From Oscillospiraceae bacterium (GTDB taxonomy: Bacteria > Bacillota > Clostridia > Oscillospirales > Acutalibacteraceae), in NCBI GenBank assembly GCA_015066005.1, contig SVPF01000020.1:1-45360 (forward strand): 45,360 bases of DNA, given 5' to 3'. Both the position numbers and the translations under genes were made by a program. How positions within the stretch are numbered: the first letter of the stretch is position 1; each line of letters begins with the position of its first letter. Below, one piece after another: positions 17,652-28,285 of this stretch. The notes beneath the pieces are model-generated. The model saw only the letters and a list, made by a program, of their open reading frames with translations, had not been told where the DNA came from and did not search any database.

Positions 17652-18365
17652 TCAATAATAAATCTCTCTAATAATCTCTTCGCTTTGCGACATTGTCATA
17701 CCCGGGGTAATGCGTTCGCAGTATAAAAGGCGCATAATACTTTTATCCACATCGGAAAGCTTTTCGACATTTCCCCGTTGGTAAATGATACTGTCTTTTC
17801 TAACCAGTGTGTCCTTTGTGGGACCAAGTATTTGATATACTTCTTCTAAAATGACAGAGCTACGTTCGGTTTGGTCAGTGTCAGTCAAAATATAAACATC
17901 ACCATCGGTTATAGTACTTGTTGCATTATTGTAATTATAGGATGCGTAACCAACGGCGTCTTGTACGGGCACTTCATTTCTGAACTGGGCAAGTCCCAAA
18001 AAATGAATAACCAAATTTGCCTGTGTTTTATCGTGAATTTGCATTATTCCCGGAAAGCCATCAATGTTGTTTAAAAAGTCAAGAAAATCGTTCAAAACCT
18101 CGTAATCAGTCATAGTGGCAACGCCGTCAATGTAAAGCATAATGGGGTCTTGCCATTTAACAACGGTTTGTTTGGCGTGCACATCATATTCACTGCTGAA
18201 GCAAACGTCGTTAAAATAATATGCCATTTTGTCAACACTTACACGGTCGGCATAGTAAACGCTGTGTTTTTCACCGTCATTATTGGAAGGGGTACTGCTT
18301 GTATTGCTGTTACAGCCTGTCAGCAATAAAGAAATTGCAAAAAGTAAAGCTAATAAACGTTTCAT
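17652..18365 (-). CDS. DUF2927-domain lipoprotein
   Basis: 237 residues with a lipoprotein signal (LALLFAISLLLTGC, lipobox Cys at 18), then a low-complexity Ser/Asn linker and a DUF2927-like domain (IMLYIDG near 76, VILEEVYQILGPTKDT near 174, followed by SIIY). The domain resembles degenerate zincin-like folds, but the HExxH motif is replaced by EEVYQ, so proteolysis is not expected. It is anchored outside the membrane; function unknown. Single gene; the plus-strand hrcA promoter lies behind it. Confidence 0.75.
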   Translation of the reverse strand: MKRLLALLFAISLLLTGCNSNTSSTPSNNDGEKHSVYYADRVSVDKMAYYFNDVCFSSEYDVHAKQTVVKWQDPIMLYIDGVATMTDYEVLNDFLDFLNNIDGFPGIMQIHDKTQANLVIHFLGLAQFRNEVPVQDAVGYASYNYNNATSTITDGDVYILTDTDQTERSSVILEEVYQILGPTKDTLVRKDSIIYQRGNVEKLSDVDKSIMRLLYCERITPGMTMSQSEEIIREIYY

Positions 18366-18500
18366 AAAAACACTTCCTTAAAAGTAGAATAGAAGATGCT
18401 ATATAAATTATAGCACATATATTTATTTGTTGCAATAGGTGGAATTTGTGAACAAATTGTAAAAAGGTCAGGGAAAGTCAAAAAACTTTTTAAAAAACTA

Positions 18501-18528
18501 TTGACAAATGGAAAAATACGGGTATAAT
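18501..18528 (+). promoter_or_regulatory. Sigma-A promoter of the hrcA-grpE-dnaK-dnaJ operon
   Basis: TTGACA (18501-18506), a 16-nt spacer and TATAAT (18523-18528), directly upstream of the CIRCE operator. Confidence 0.9.
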
Positions 18529-18535
18529 AAGGTTG

Positions 18536-18562
18536 TTAGCACTCGAAAGGGTAGAGTGCTAA
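18536..18562 (+). promoter_or_regulatory. CIRCE operator (HrcA binding site)
   Basis: TTAGCACTC, 9 bases, GAGTGCTAA: a perfect CIRCE inverted repeat covering the expected transcription start. HrcA bound here represses the heat-shock operon it heads, giving autoregulation. Confidence 0.97.
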
Positions 18563-18583
18563 AACAGATAAGGAGTGAAAATT

Positions 18584-19612
18584 TTGGAGTTAACCCCCCG
18601 TAAACAAGCGGTTTTAAAGGCTATAGTTAAAGCATATATTGAAACCGGCGAACCGGTAGGCTCTAAAATTCTGACCGAGCTTATCGAAAACGCACCATCA
18701 TCCGCAACGCTGCGTAATGAAATGAGCGAGCTGTGCGATTTAGGCTTTTTAGAACAGCCTCACACCTCGGCGGGTCGCATTCCCACAAGCCGTGGCTTTC
18801 AGTTTTACGTTAAAAAGCTAATGCCTATGGGTGAAATTAGCGAAGCTGACAAGGCTTATATTGATAACGCTTTAGAAAATATTTCCGAAATACCCGAAAA
18901 AATACCCGCCGCTGTGGGTAAAATACTTTCGGATATGACAGGCTACCCCGTTATAAGCTGTCTTATGACAAACAGCGAAGCGGCGGTAAAAAGGGTAGAA
19001 GCCTTAAGGGTAAGCCGAAGCACCCTAATGCTTTTGGTTATTACTAATGACGGGCGCACCCGAAACCGAATTGTAAGGCTTTCGCAGGACTTTACACCCG
19101 AAATTATGGAACGCTTTAACACCATAATTGATGAAAAGGTTAAGCGCCGCCCGTTAAGCGAGTTAACACTGGGTTATATGCAAAGCATTATTGCTTCGGC
19201 AGGAATTGACGCCTTCAGCCTTATGCCGCTTTTGACCGCAGTTTTTGAAACGGTTAACGAAATTGATAGCGTGTCACTTGACTTAAGCGGTATGCCAAGG
19301 CTTTATGACATTTCCTCTAATGAGGAGGCCGCGCGCCGTATAATCTCGCTTATCGAACGCCGTGACCCCATAATTTCAATGTTTGAGGAAATTGGCTCGG
19401 GCGTAATTTTCGGAAGCGAAAGCGGCTACAGCGAACTATCAAACGACACCTTAATTGCCGCAAGCTTTGATTCAAATAGCAAATACCGCGGTTACATTGC
19501 TCTTTTGGGACCCAAACGAATTTCCTATGAGCAGGTAATCCCAAGTATTGAATATATAGCCGAAAAAATAGGCAACCTTATTTTAGAGGCACAAAAGGAT
19601 ATGGAGGACTGA
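18584..19612 (+). CDS. hrcA: Heat-inducible transcription repressor HrcA
   Basis: Repressor of class I heat-shock genes. 342 residues from the TTG at 18584, which has AAGGAG 8 nt upstream and gives the family N-terminus MELTPRKQAVLKAIVKAY. A GTG at 18575 overlaps the ribosome site and is less likely. A winged helix (about 1-80, with SSATLRNEMSELCDLGFLEQ and PHTSAGRIPTSRG) is followed by a GAF-like middle and a dimerisation domain ending in GPKRISYEQVIPSIEYIA. First gene of hrcA-grpE-dnaK-dnaJ. Confidence 0.96.
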   Translation: MELTPRKQAVLKAIVKAYIETGEPVGSKILTELIENAPSSATLRNEMSELCDLGFLEQPHTSAGRIPTSRGFQFYVKKLMPMGEISEADKAYIDNALENISEIPEKIPAAVGKILSDMTGYPVISCLMTNSEAAVKRVEALRVSRSTLMLLVITNDGRTRNRIVRLSQDFTPEIMERFNTIIDEKVKRRPLSELTLGYMQSIIASAGIDAFSLMPLLTAVFETVNEIDSVSLDLSGMPRLYDISSNEEAARRIISLIERRDPIISMFEEIGSGVIFGSESGYSELSNDTLIAASFDSNSKYRGYIALLGPKRISYEQVIPSIEYIAEKIGNLILEAQKDMED

Positions 19613-19616
19613 TTTC

Positions 19617-20108
19617 GTGGAAGAAAATAAGGAAAACATAAAGCCCGAAAAAAAGAAAAATAAAAAGGATATTGAAATTGAAAATTTAAAGGCCGAGCTG
19701 GAAGCTAAAAACGATTTACTTCTTCGCACCGCTGCTGAATTTGATAATTTTAAAAAGCGCACCGAACGCGAAAAATCGGCGGTGGCCGAATTTGCAAAGG
19801 CAGGGCTTATAAAACAGCTTTTACCTATTTTAGACAATATTGACCGCGCCGCACTTGCTGAAAAGGGCAGTGAGGATTATATTAAAGGCATTGAAATGAT
19901 TGTCAAGCAGTTTGAAAGCGCCGCTGCAAATTTAGGAATTGAAGAAATTGCAAAGGTTGGCGACACCTTTAACCCCGAGCTTCACGAGGCAGTAATGCAT
20001 ATTGAAGACGAAAATGTCGCTGAAAACACCATTACACAGGTTTTACAAAAGGGCTATAAAATAGGCTCAACCGTTATAAGACCTGCAATGGTTCAAGTAG
20101 CAAATTAA
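19617..20108 (+). CDS. grpE: Nucleotide exchange factor GrpE
   Basis: Exchanges ADP for ATP on DnaK. 163 residues from a GTG start at 19617, with GGAGG 9 nt upstream and a 4-nt gap after hrcA. A long charged coiled coil (about 15-60, with AEFDNFKKRTEREK) is followed by the C-terminal beta domain including FNPELHEAVMHIED and GYKIGSTVIRPAMVQVA. The N-terminus is a lysine-rich tail. Confidence 0.96.
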   Translation: MEENKENIKPEKKKNKKDIEIENLKAELEAKNDLLLRTAAEFDNFKKRTEREKSAVAEFAKAGLIKQLLPILDNIDRAALAEKGSEDYIKGIEMIVKQFESAAANLGIEEIAKVGDTFNPELHEAVMHIEDENVAENTITQVLQKGYKIGSTVIRPAMVQVAN

Positions 20109-21980
<1,872 letters not shown>

Positions 21981-22024
21981 TTTATTGTAAAGATAAGTGT
22001 ATCCGACTGCTTGTACTAAATTAG

Positions 22025-22052
22025 CGGACAGTCGGGGACGCCTGTCCCTACA
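22025..22052 (+). repeat. GGACAGTC/CTGTCCC palindromic repeat unit
   Basis: CGGACAGTCGGGGACGCCTG followed by TCCCTACA, in the dnaK-dnaJ gap. Related copies are at 33535-33561 (inverted) and 35979-36006. The ends GGACAG/CTGTCC pair as a hairpin, which could influence operon mRNA processing. Confidence 0.75.
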
Positions 22053-22076
22053 TATGTAGATATTAGGAGAATTATT

Positions 22077-23237
22077 TTGGCGGATAATAAAAGAGATTAT
22101 TATGAAGTCTTGGGTGTTGACCGTTCGGCATCGGAAGACGAGCTAAAAAAAGCATATAGAAAAGCGGCTAAAAAATATCACCCCGACCTAAACCCCGGTG
22201 ACGCCGAAGCTGAAAAGTGCTTTAAAGAGGTTAACGAAGCGTATGAGGTGCTTTCCGACAAGGAAAAGCGTTCCCGTTATGACCAATTCGGTCACGCAGG
22301 TGTTGACCCCAACTTTGGCGCAGGCGGCGGCTACGGCGGTGGCGGCTTTAACGGTGATTTCGGTGACTTTGGCGATTTGGGCGATATTTTTGGCTCATTC
22401 TTCGGCGGTGGCTTTGGCGGCGGTGGACGTCGTTCCAATCCGAACGCACCGCGCAGGGGTAACGATGCCTCTGCCGCTGTAAATATTTCCTTCGAGGAAG
22501 CCGCAAAGGGCTGTACCAAAACTGTAAAGGTAACTAAAATTGACACCTGTGACGAATGTGGCGGCAGCGGTGCCCAAAAGGGTACTACCTCTAAAACCTG
22601 TCCCGTTTGTCACGGCAGCGGTCAGGTTACCTCAGCCCAGCGCACACCCTTTGGTGTGTTCCAAACCCAAACGGTTTGTAACCATTGTCACGGCAGCGGT
22701 AAGGTTATTGAAAACCCCTGCAGTCGCTGTAACGGCAAGGGAAGAATTCGCCATACTGTTGAAGAAAAGGTTGAAATTCCTGCAGGTATTGATGACGGTC
22801 AGGTAATTAACCTTCGCGGCAAGGGTGACAGCGGTGTAAACGGCGGTCCTTCGGGCGATTTAAGAATAAATGTTAACGTTCGCCCACACCCAATTTTCCA
22901 TAGAAGCGGTTATGACGTATTTTGCGAAATTCCCATTACCTTCGCCGAAGCGGCACTCGGTGCTGATATTACGGTGCCAACCCTTGAAGGTAAGGTTAAA
23001 TTTACCATTCACGAGGGTACACAGCCGGGTGATGAATTCAAGCTTAAGGGTAAGGGTATTCAGCGCCTTAACTATTCAGGTAAGGGCGACCAATATGTTA
23101 AAATTGTGGTTGAAATTCCCAAGAACTTATCACGCGAGCAAAAGGAAATTTTAAGGAATTTCCAAAACACCTCAAGCGATAAAAACTATAAAACACAAAA
23201 AAGCTTTATGGATAAGGTAAAGGATTTTTTTGATTAA
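22077..23237 (+). CDS. dnaJ: Molecular chaperone DnaJ (Hsp40)
   Basis: Co-chaperone that delivers substrates to DnaK and stimulates its ATPase. 386 residues from a TTG start with AGGAGA 8 nt upstream. J domain (about 5-70) with HPD at about 36-38; a Gly/Phe-rich region (about 78-120); a zinc domain with four CxxCxGxG repeats ([32 protein letters not shown]); then the C-terminal substrate-binding domains. Last gene of the heat-shock operon. Confidence 0.97.
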   Translation: MADNKRDYYEVLGVDRSASEDELKKAYRKAAKKYHPDLNPGDAEAEKCFKEVNEAYEVLSDKEKRSRYDQFGHAGVDPNFGAGGGYGGGGFNGDFGDFGDLGDIFGSFFGGGFGGGGRRSNPNAPRRGNDASAAVNISFEEAAKGCTKTVKVTKIDTCDECGGSGAQKGTTSKTCPVCHGSGQVTSAQRTPFGVFQTQTVCNHCHGSGKVIENPCSRCNGKGRIRHTVEEKVEIPAGIDDGQVINLRGKGDSGVNGGPSGDLRINVNVRPHPIFHRSGYDVFCEIPITFAEAALGADITVPTLEGKVKFTIHEGTQPGDEFKLKGKGIQRLNYSGKGDQYVKIVVEIPKNLSREQKEILRNFQNTSSDKNYKTQKSFMDKVKDFFD

Positions 23238-23242
23238 AATTA

Positions 23243-23275
23243 AAAGCATCTTCCAAAAAAGGAAGATGCTTTTTG
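23243..23275. terminator. Bidirectional terminator between dnaJ and ktrA
   Basis: A stem AAAGCATCTTCC/GGAAGATGCTTT with an A6 loop and T residues on the plus strand. The converging gene begins its coding end only a few bases away. Confidence 0.85.
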
Positions 23276-23926
23276 TTATTTTGTTATCTTTTTTAAATCC
23301 TCGTTAGAACCAAGCACCAAAAGGTGTTCATTTTCTTTAAAAATGTAATTTGCACTGAAGGGAACAATTTTTTCATTGCTCTTGTAAGCAATAATATTTA
23401 GGTTATATTTGTTGCGAATGTCAAGCTCAATAACGTTTTTACCATACCACTTTTTAGGCGCCGAAATTTCAAAAATAGAATAATTATCAGCAAGGTTTAT
23501 ATAATCAAACACGTTTTGTGAGCATTCAACCCCGGCAATTTTACGGCAGATGTCACGTTCAGGGTAAATTATACGGTCTGCCCCGCTGCGAAGTAAGAAT
23601 TTTTCCTCAATATCGCGGTTTGCAGTGCTGTAAACCCTTTTTGCGCCAAGTTCCTTAAGCAAATCGGTAATTTCAAGGCAGGCTTGAAAATAATCCTCAA
23701 TGCAAACGAAGCAAACATCAAAATCTTCTACGCCGAGACCTTCTAAAACTGTACGGTTTGTACAGTCACAAACAGGGGTCGAAACAACGTTTTTAAAGGC
23801 AGTTTTTAAGCCCTCAAGCTTTGCCTCGTTCATATCAACCGCCATAATTTCACAGCTTTGTTTATTAAGCTCTGCAACCAAGTGGTGACCAAGTGAGCCC
23901 ATACCGATAATTAAAAATGATTTCAT
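23276..23926 (-). CDS. ktrA: Potassium uptake regulatory subunit, KtrA/TrkA family
   Basis: 216-residue cytoplasmic RCK protein that gates a KtrB-type channel in response to nucleotides. One RCK_N domain with the Rossmann glycine motif GMGSLGHHLVAEL (residues 7-19) and an acidic strand end (AVDMNE), and one RCK_C domain from about 135 ending HLLVLGSNEDLKK. The single RCK unit separates it from the double-RCK TrkA at 25415. The start has a GGAGAAAG site and lies 15 nt downstream of the channel gene, so the pair is an operon. The ktrA symbol is by family and context. Confidence 0.85.
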   Translation of the reverse strand: MKSFLIIGMGSLGHHLVAELNKQSCEIMAVDMNEAKLEGLKTAFKNVVSTPVCDCTNRTVLEGLGVEDFDVCFVCIEDYFQACLEITDLLKELGAKRVYSTANRDIEEKFLLRSGADRIIYPERDICRKIAGVECSQNVFDYINLADNYSIFEISAPKKWYGKNVIELDIRNKYNLNIIAYKSNEKIVPFSANYIFKENEHLLVLGSNEDLKKITK

Positions 23927-23941
23927 AACTTTCTCCTTTAA

Positions 23942-25291
23942 TTAGCCAACTGTAATAGATTCTGCAGGGTAGGAAATGGGCGGATTAACGCGTTTTTCAA
24001 ATAGCGCACTTGCAAATGAAACGCTGCCGACTCTACCGCAAAACATTAAGAACATAAGAGCAATTTTTGAAACAGCTGAAAGTGAGGTGGTAACACCCGC
24101 TGTCAAACCAACTGTGCTCATTGCCGAAACGGTTTCCAACACGGCATCGGACAGTGGTATGTTGTCTATCCCGCAAATAATAAGGGTTGCGCATATAATA
24201 AGTGCAAAATTTATTGTAATAATTAAAATTGCTTTTTTGAGAAATTCGGTTTTAATTGTTTTGCCAAAAACTACAACATCACTATTACCGCGAATGGTCG
24301 AAAGCGCGAATGCGATAATAACAAATATTGAAGTGGTTTTAACACCGCCCGCGGTTGAGCCGGAGCTACCGCCAATAAACATAAGAAAAACGGTAAGCAG
24401 TACCGACGACGGTGAAAGACCGGCCATATCAATACTGTTGAAGCCTGCAGTTCGCGGTGTAACCGATGCAAAAAATGCGTTTAAAAGCTTTTGCCCAAAT
24501 GGCATATCCTTTAAAAGATTATTATATTCAAAAATAAAGAAAAGCACTGTGCCAATACCTAAAAGCAAAACCGATGTTAAAATTACAATTTTGCTGTGCA
24601 AATTAAACTTTTTAAGGCTAAAGCGTTTAAGTGCAATATCATCCCAGACTAAAAAGCCCAGACTGCCTATTATTATAAGGGCGGAAATTGTTAGAATAAC
24701 AATATAATCCCCGCTAAAATCCATAAGCGAAACAAAGGGTGTGTTTTCACCCAAAAGGTCAAACCCTGCGTTACAAAAAGCTGAAATCGAATGGAAAACC
24801 GCAAAATAAATACCCTTTGCCACACCAAAATGCTTAATAAAGCTTATGGATAAAAGTGCCGCACCGACAGTTTCAAACAAAATTGTGCCAAGAATTATTC
24901 TTTTAACAAGGTTTGAAAAATTATTAAGCCGAGTTGTGTTAATGGTTTCCGCCATCATAACCTTTTCGCGAAGACCTTTTTTGCGAATTACCAAACGGTA
25001 AAAGAAGGTAGCAATGGTCATATAGCCTAAACCGCCAAGCTGTATAAGTGATAAAATTACTATTTGACCGAACATTGACCAATAGGTAGCGGTGTTTTCG
25101 GCAATAAGCCCAGTCACGCAGGAGGCCGAAACTGCGGTAAAGGCGGCGGTTAAAACAGAGGGGGATTCACCGCTTTTAGTAGAAACGGGAAGCAGTAAAA
25201 GCAATGTTCCCAAGAACACAATGCAAAAATAACCAAGCGCAATAATTTGTAAATGGTTTAATCCCTTACGTTTGATATAATCCCCTCCCAT
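23942..25291 (-). CDS. ktrB: Potassium channel/transporter subunit, KtrB/TrkH family
   Basis: Membrane subunit of a K+ uptake system, 449 residues, with four M1-P-M2 repeats. The four selectivity-filter turns are visible: SCVTGLIA, FCNAGFDLL, TPRTAGFNSID and MSTVGLTAGV. Its position beside a single-RCK gene supports a KtrB-like role. Start: the in-frame ATG at 25291 contains the GGGAGGGG ribosome-like sequence inside its first codons and has no site upstream. No ATG, GTG or TTG follows at a normal distance, so translation may be near-leaderless or begin at a rare codon. Confidence 0.85.
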   Translation of the reverse strand: MGGDYIKRKGLNHLQIIALGYFCIVFLGTLLLLLPVSTKSGESPSVLTAAFTAVSASCVTGLIAENTATYWSMFGQIVILSLIQLGGLGYMTIATFFYRLVIRKKGLREKVMMAETINTTRLNNFSNLVKRIILGTILFETVGAALLSISFIKHFGVAKGIYFAVFHSISAFCNAGFDLLGENTPFVSLMDFSGDYIVILTISALIIIGSLGFLVWDDIALKRFSLKKFNLHSKIVILTSVLLLGIGTVLFFIFEYNNLLKDMPFGQKLLNAFFASVTPRTAGFNSIDMAGLSPSSVLLTVFLMFIGGSSGSTAGGVKTTSIFVIIAFALSTIRGNSDVVVFGKTIKTEFLKKAILIITINFALIICATLIICGIDNIPLSDAVLETVSAMSTVGLTAGVTTSLSAVSKIALMFLMFCGRVGSVSFASALFEKRVNPPISYPAESITVG

Positions 25292-25306
25292 AAAACATTT
25301 GTTATT

Positions 25307-25335
25307 ATTATACTATAAAATATCTGCAAATTCAA
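25307..25335 (-). promoter_or_regulatory. Promoter of the ktr pair
   Basis: On the minus strand, TTGAAT (25330-25335), 17 nt and TATAAT (25307-25312). The predicted RNA start is only about 8 nt before the annotated ATG. Confidence 0.75.
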
Positions 25336-25351
25336 CAGTATAAAAAAAGGA

Positions 25352-25380
25352 TTGTATTATTGGGATTAAAATGGTAAAAT
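25352..25380 (+). promoter_or_regulatory. Promoter of the trkA-trkH pair
   Basis: TTGTAT (25352-25357), 17 nt and TAAAAT (25375-25380), placed back to back with the divergent ktr promoter. Confidence 0.6.
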
Positions 25381-25414
25381 AACGGTATAGTTTAATATTA
25401 AAAGGGAGAACGGT

Positions 25415-26773
25415 ATGAAAATTATTGTAAACGGTTGCGGCAAAATCGGCACAACAATTTTGGCAAATTTGGTCGCCGAAGGGCATGATGTTACTGCTAT
25501 TGATACTAACCCTGAAGTAATACAGAAGTTGACCAATATATATGATGTTATCGGCGTTTGCGGTAATGGTGCGGATAGTGATGTTTTACAGGAAGCAAAT
25601 GCCAAGAATAACGATTTGATTATATCCACAACCTCGTCTGATGAGATTAATATGCTCACTTGTTTTTTGGCAAAGCGTATGGGTGTTGAAAATACCGTTG
25701 CCCGTGTAAGAAACCCCGAATATAACGACAAAAGCCTTAACTTTATTCGTCAACAGCTTGAAATTTCGCTTATAATAAATCCTGAGCTTATGGCCGCTCA
25801 CGAGCTTTTTAATCTTTTAAAGCTTCCAAATGCGGATAAAATTGAAAACTTTTCGGTGCGAAACTTTGAAATTGTGGAATTTAAGGTCAGGGAAGGCTCG
25901 GCCTTAGATGGATTAAAGATATATGAGCTTCGTAATAAATTTAAGGCTAAATTCCTTATTTGCGCTGTTAAACGTGGGGATGATGCCTATATTCCCCATG
26001 GTGATTTCACCCTTATGGCAGGGGATAAAATTGGTGTGACAGCATCTTCATCTGAAATTTTGCGTCTTTTCAGCGAAATGGGTATGAAGCAATCATCTGC
26101 TAAAAAGGTTATGATTTTAGGTGGCAGTAAAACTGCCGTTTATCTTGCAAAACGCTTATCATCGGTTGGAAACTCGGTAACAATCATTGAAAAAAACCGT
26201 AACAAGTGCGAAGAATTAACTGAGGATTTGCCCAAGGTTTTGGTTGTTTGCGGTGATGGTGCTTCTCAGGAGGTTTTAATTGAAGAGGGTCTTGCATCAG
26301 TAGATGCAGTAATCGCTCTTACCGGTCTTGATGAACTGAATATTTTGATTTCGTCCTATGCATATTCGAAAAAGGTGCCAAAGGTTATTGCTAAAATTAA
26401 CAGGCAGGAGCTTATTCCGTTAGCTGAGCATTGGGGACTTGATACTACTATATCTCCACGCAAGGCTATTTCAAATACGGTTGTGCGTTATGCCAGAGCA
26501 CTTGAAAATTCTCAGGGCAGCAGTGTTGAAACCCTTTATAAGCTTATGGATGACAAGGTTGAGGCTTTGGAATTTTCTGTAAAGCAGGGTCTGGACTTTT
26601 TAAACGTTCCGTTTAAGCAGTTAAAGCTAAAGGAAAACATACTTATAGCAGGCATTATTCGCGAAAGAAAGACCATTATTCCCTCAGGTGACGATGTGCT
26701 TTTATCAGGAGATAAGGTTGTAATTTTGGCCGCTAATCAACGAATTAATAATTTGTCAGATATTATAAGGTGA
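25415..26773 (+). CDS. trkA: Trk system potassium transporter regulatory subunit TrkA
   Basis: 452 residues with two complete RCK units in tandem. First Rossmann motif NGCGKIGTTILANLVAEGHD (about 5-24), second LGGSKTAVYLAKRLSSVGNS near 234; each is followed by an RCK_C domain (VREGSALDGL and VKQGLDFLNVPF). Two-unit TrkA binds NAD(H) and controls the TrkH channel on the membrane inside. AAGGGAG precedes the start; trkH follows 7 nt later. Confidence 0.92.
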   Translation: MKIIVNGCGKIGTTILANLVAEGHDVTAIDTNPEVIQKLTNIYDVIGVCGNGADSDVLQEANAKNNDLIISTTSSDEINMLTCFLAKRMGVENTVARVRNPEYNDKSLNFIRQQLEISLIINPELMAAHELFNLLKLPNADKIENFSVRNFEIVEFKVREGSALDGLKIYELRNKFKAKFLICAVKRGDDAYIPHGDFTLMAGDKIGVTASSSEILRLFSEMGMKQSSAKKVMILGGSKTAVYLAKRLSSVGNSVTIIEKNRNKCEELTEDLPKVLVVCGDGASQEVLIEEGLASVDAVIALTGLDELNILISSYAYSKKVPKVIAKINRQELIPLAEHWGLDTTISPRKAISNTVVRYARALENSQGSSVETLYKLMDDKVEALEFSVKQGLDFLNVPFKQLKLKENILIAGIIRERKTIIPSGDDVLLSGDKVVILAANQRINNLSDIIR

Positions 26774-26780
26774 TTAAATT

Positions 26781-28235
26781 ATGAATCGCAAGATGATTTT
26801 TTATATGCTCGGCAAAATATTAGAGCTTGAAGCGGTAATAATGTTTATTCCGCTGATAACATCGGTCATATATGGTGAAAAAAGCATTTGGGCATTTTTA
26901 ATAACCATTGCTTTTGCTTTGCTAGTGGGCATTGCATTGACTCTTTTAAATAAACCGCGTGATAAAACCTTTTTTGCAAAGGAAGGCTTTGTAATCGTTG
27001 CGCTTTCATGGGTGTTGCTTTCGGCCGTGGGTGCACTTCCCTTTGTTATAAGCGGGGAAATACCCAATTTTATTGATGCTTTTTTTGAAACGGTCAGCGG
27101 TTTTACCACAACAGGTGCTACCATACTTTCAAATGTCGAAGGGCTTTCAAAGGGTATTGCAATGTGGCGAAGTCTTACTCACTGGGTTGGCGGTATGGGA
27201 ATACTTGTGCTTGTGGTTGCTATTTTGCCGACCGATTCGGGACGGTCTATCCATATAATTCGTGCTGAAATGCCCGGTCACAGTGTTGGCAAGCTTACGC
27301 CTAAGCTTCGTGTTATGACAAAGCAGCTTTATTTGATATATATTGTACTTACAGCAATAGAGGTTGTTTTTTTGCTTTTCGGCGGAATGCCGTTGTTTGA
27401 TTCATTGGTGCATAGCTTTGGTACTGCGGGTACGGGTGGCTTTGGTATAAAAAATGACAGCATCGCTTCATATAGTCCGTATTTGCAATGGGTAATAACC
27501 ATTTTTATGCTGCTCTTCGGCATAAACTTTAACCTTTATTATCTTTTGCTGGTCGGTAAGCTACGCTCGGCTGTTAAAAGTGAGGAGCTTTGGACTTATG
27601 TCTGTTTGTTTACAGGTGCCACTGCACTTGTTACCTATAATATTTACAGTATGTCGACAAATTTTGCCGAAGCGCTTCGCAATGCGGCATTTCAGGTTTC
27701 ATCAATTATGACCACCACAGGTTATGCTACGGCGGATTTCAATTTGTGGCCCGGTCTGTCAAAAGGAATTTTGTTAATCCTAATGTTTATTGGGGCATGT
27801 TCAGGATCAACTGCGGGCGGACTTAAGATTTCGCGCGTGGTGCTGTTATTTAAGCGTGTTAAATCGGGCGTTAAACATATGATACACCCTCGTTCAACTG
27901 AGGCGGTTCGTTTTGAGGGTAAAAGGGTTGATAACGATACGCTTATGGGTGTTCTTGTTTATTTTGCAGTATATTTTATTTGTTTTACTTCGATTTTGTT
28001 TGTTGTTCTGTTTGAACCGTTTGATCTTGAAACAAGTATATCTGCGGTAGCGGCGTGTTTTAATAATGTTGGTCCCGGATTATCACTTGTCGGGCCAACG
28101 GGTAATTATGGGGTATTTTCATATATTTCAAAAATTATGCTTTCGTTTGCGATGCTGCTTGGCCGACTTGAAATTTTCCCAATGCTTATTTTGTTTTCTC
28201 CAAGTGTTTGGAAAAAACGCCGTGCAAAGTCATAA
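26781..28235 (+). CDS. trkH: Trk potassium uptake membrane subunit TrkH
   Basis: 484-residue integral membrane protein of the TrkH type with about ten membrane segments. Filter turns are TTTGATIL, GTAGTGGFG, MTTTGYATAD and NNVGPGLS, and the family block FIGACSGSTAGGLKISR is present. It partners the TrkA immediately upstream. Together with the ktr pair on the other strand, this locus encodes two potassium systems back to back. Confidence 0.92.
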   Translation: MNRKMIFYMLGKILELEAVIMFIPLITSVIYGEKSIWAFLITIAFALLVGIALTLLNKPRDKTFFAKEGFVIVALSWVLLSAVGALPFVISGEIPNFIDAFFETVSGFTTTGATILSNVEGLSKGIAMWRSLTHWVGGMGILVLVVAILPTDSGRSIHIIRAEMPGHSVGKLTPKLRVMTKQLYLIYIVLTAIEVVFLLFGGMPLFDSLVHSFGTAGTGGFGIKNDSIASYSPYLQWVITIFMLLFGINFNLYYLLLVGKLRSAVKSEELWTYVCLFTGATALVTYNIYSMSTNFAEALRNAAFQVSSIMTTTGYATADFNLWPGLSKGILLILMFIGACSGSTAGGLKISRVVLLFKRVKSGVKHMIHPRSTEAVRFEGKRVDNDTLMGVLVYFAVYFICFTSILFVVLFEPFDLETSISAVAACFNNVGPGLSLVGPTGNYGVFSYISKIMLSFAMLLGRLEIFPMLILFSPSVWKKRRAKS

Positions 28236-28241
28236 AAACAA

Positions 28242-28275
28242 AAACGCTACACTTTAAAAGTGTAGCGTTTTGACT
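28242..28275. terminator. Bidirectional terminator between trkH and asp23
   Basis: A stem AACGCTACACTTT/AAAGTGTAGCGTT with A residues on one side and T residues on the other; it serves both converging genes. Confidence 0.85.
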
Positions 28276-28285
28276 TTTTTGAAAA

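Noticed and set aside
23976-24707. 243-residue plus-strand open frame
   Set aside because: It is antisense to the KtrB-like gene, with no ribosome site and no recognisable motif.
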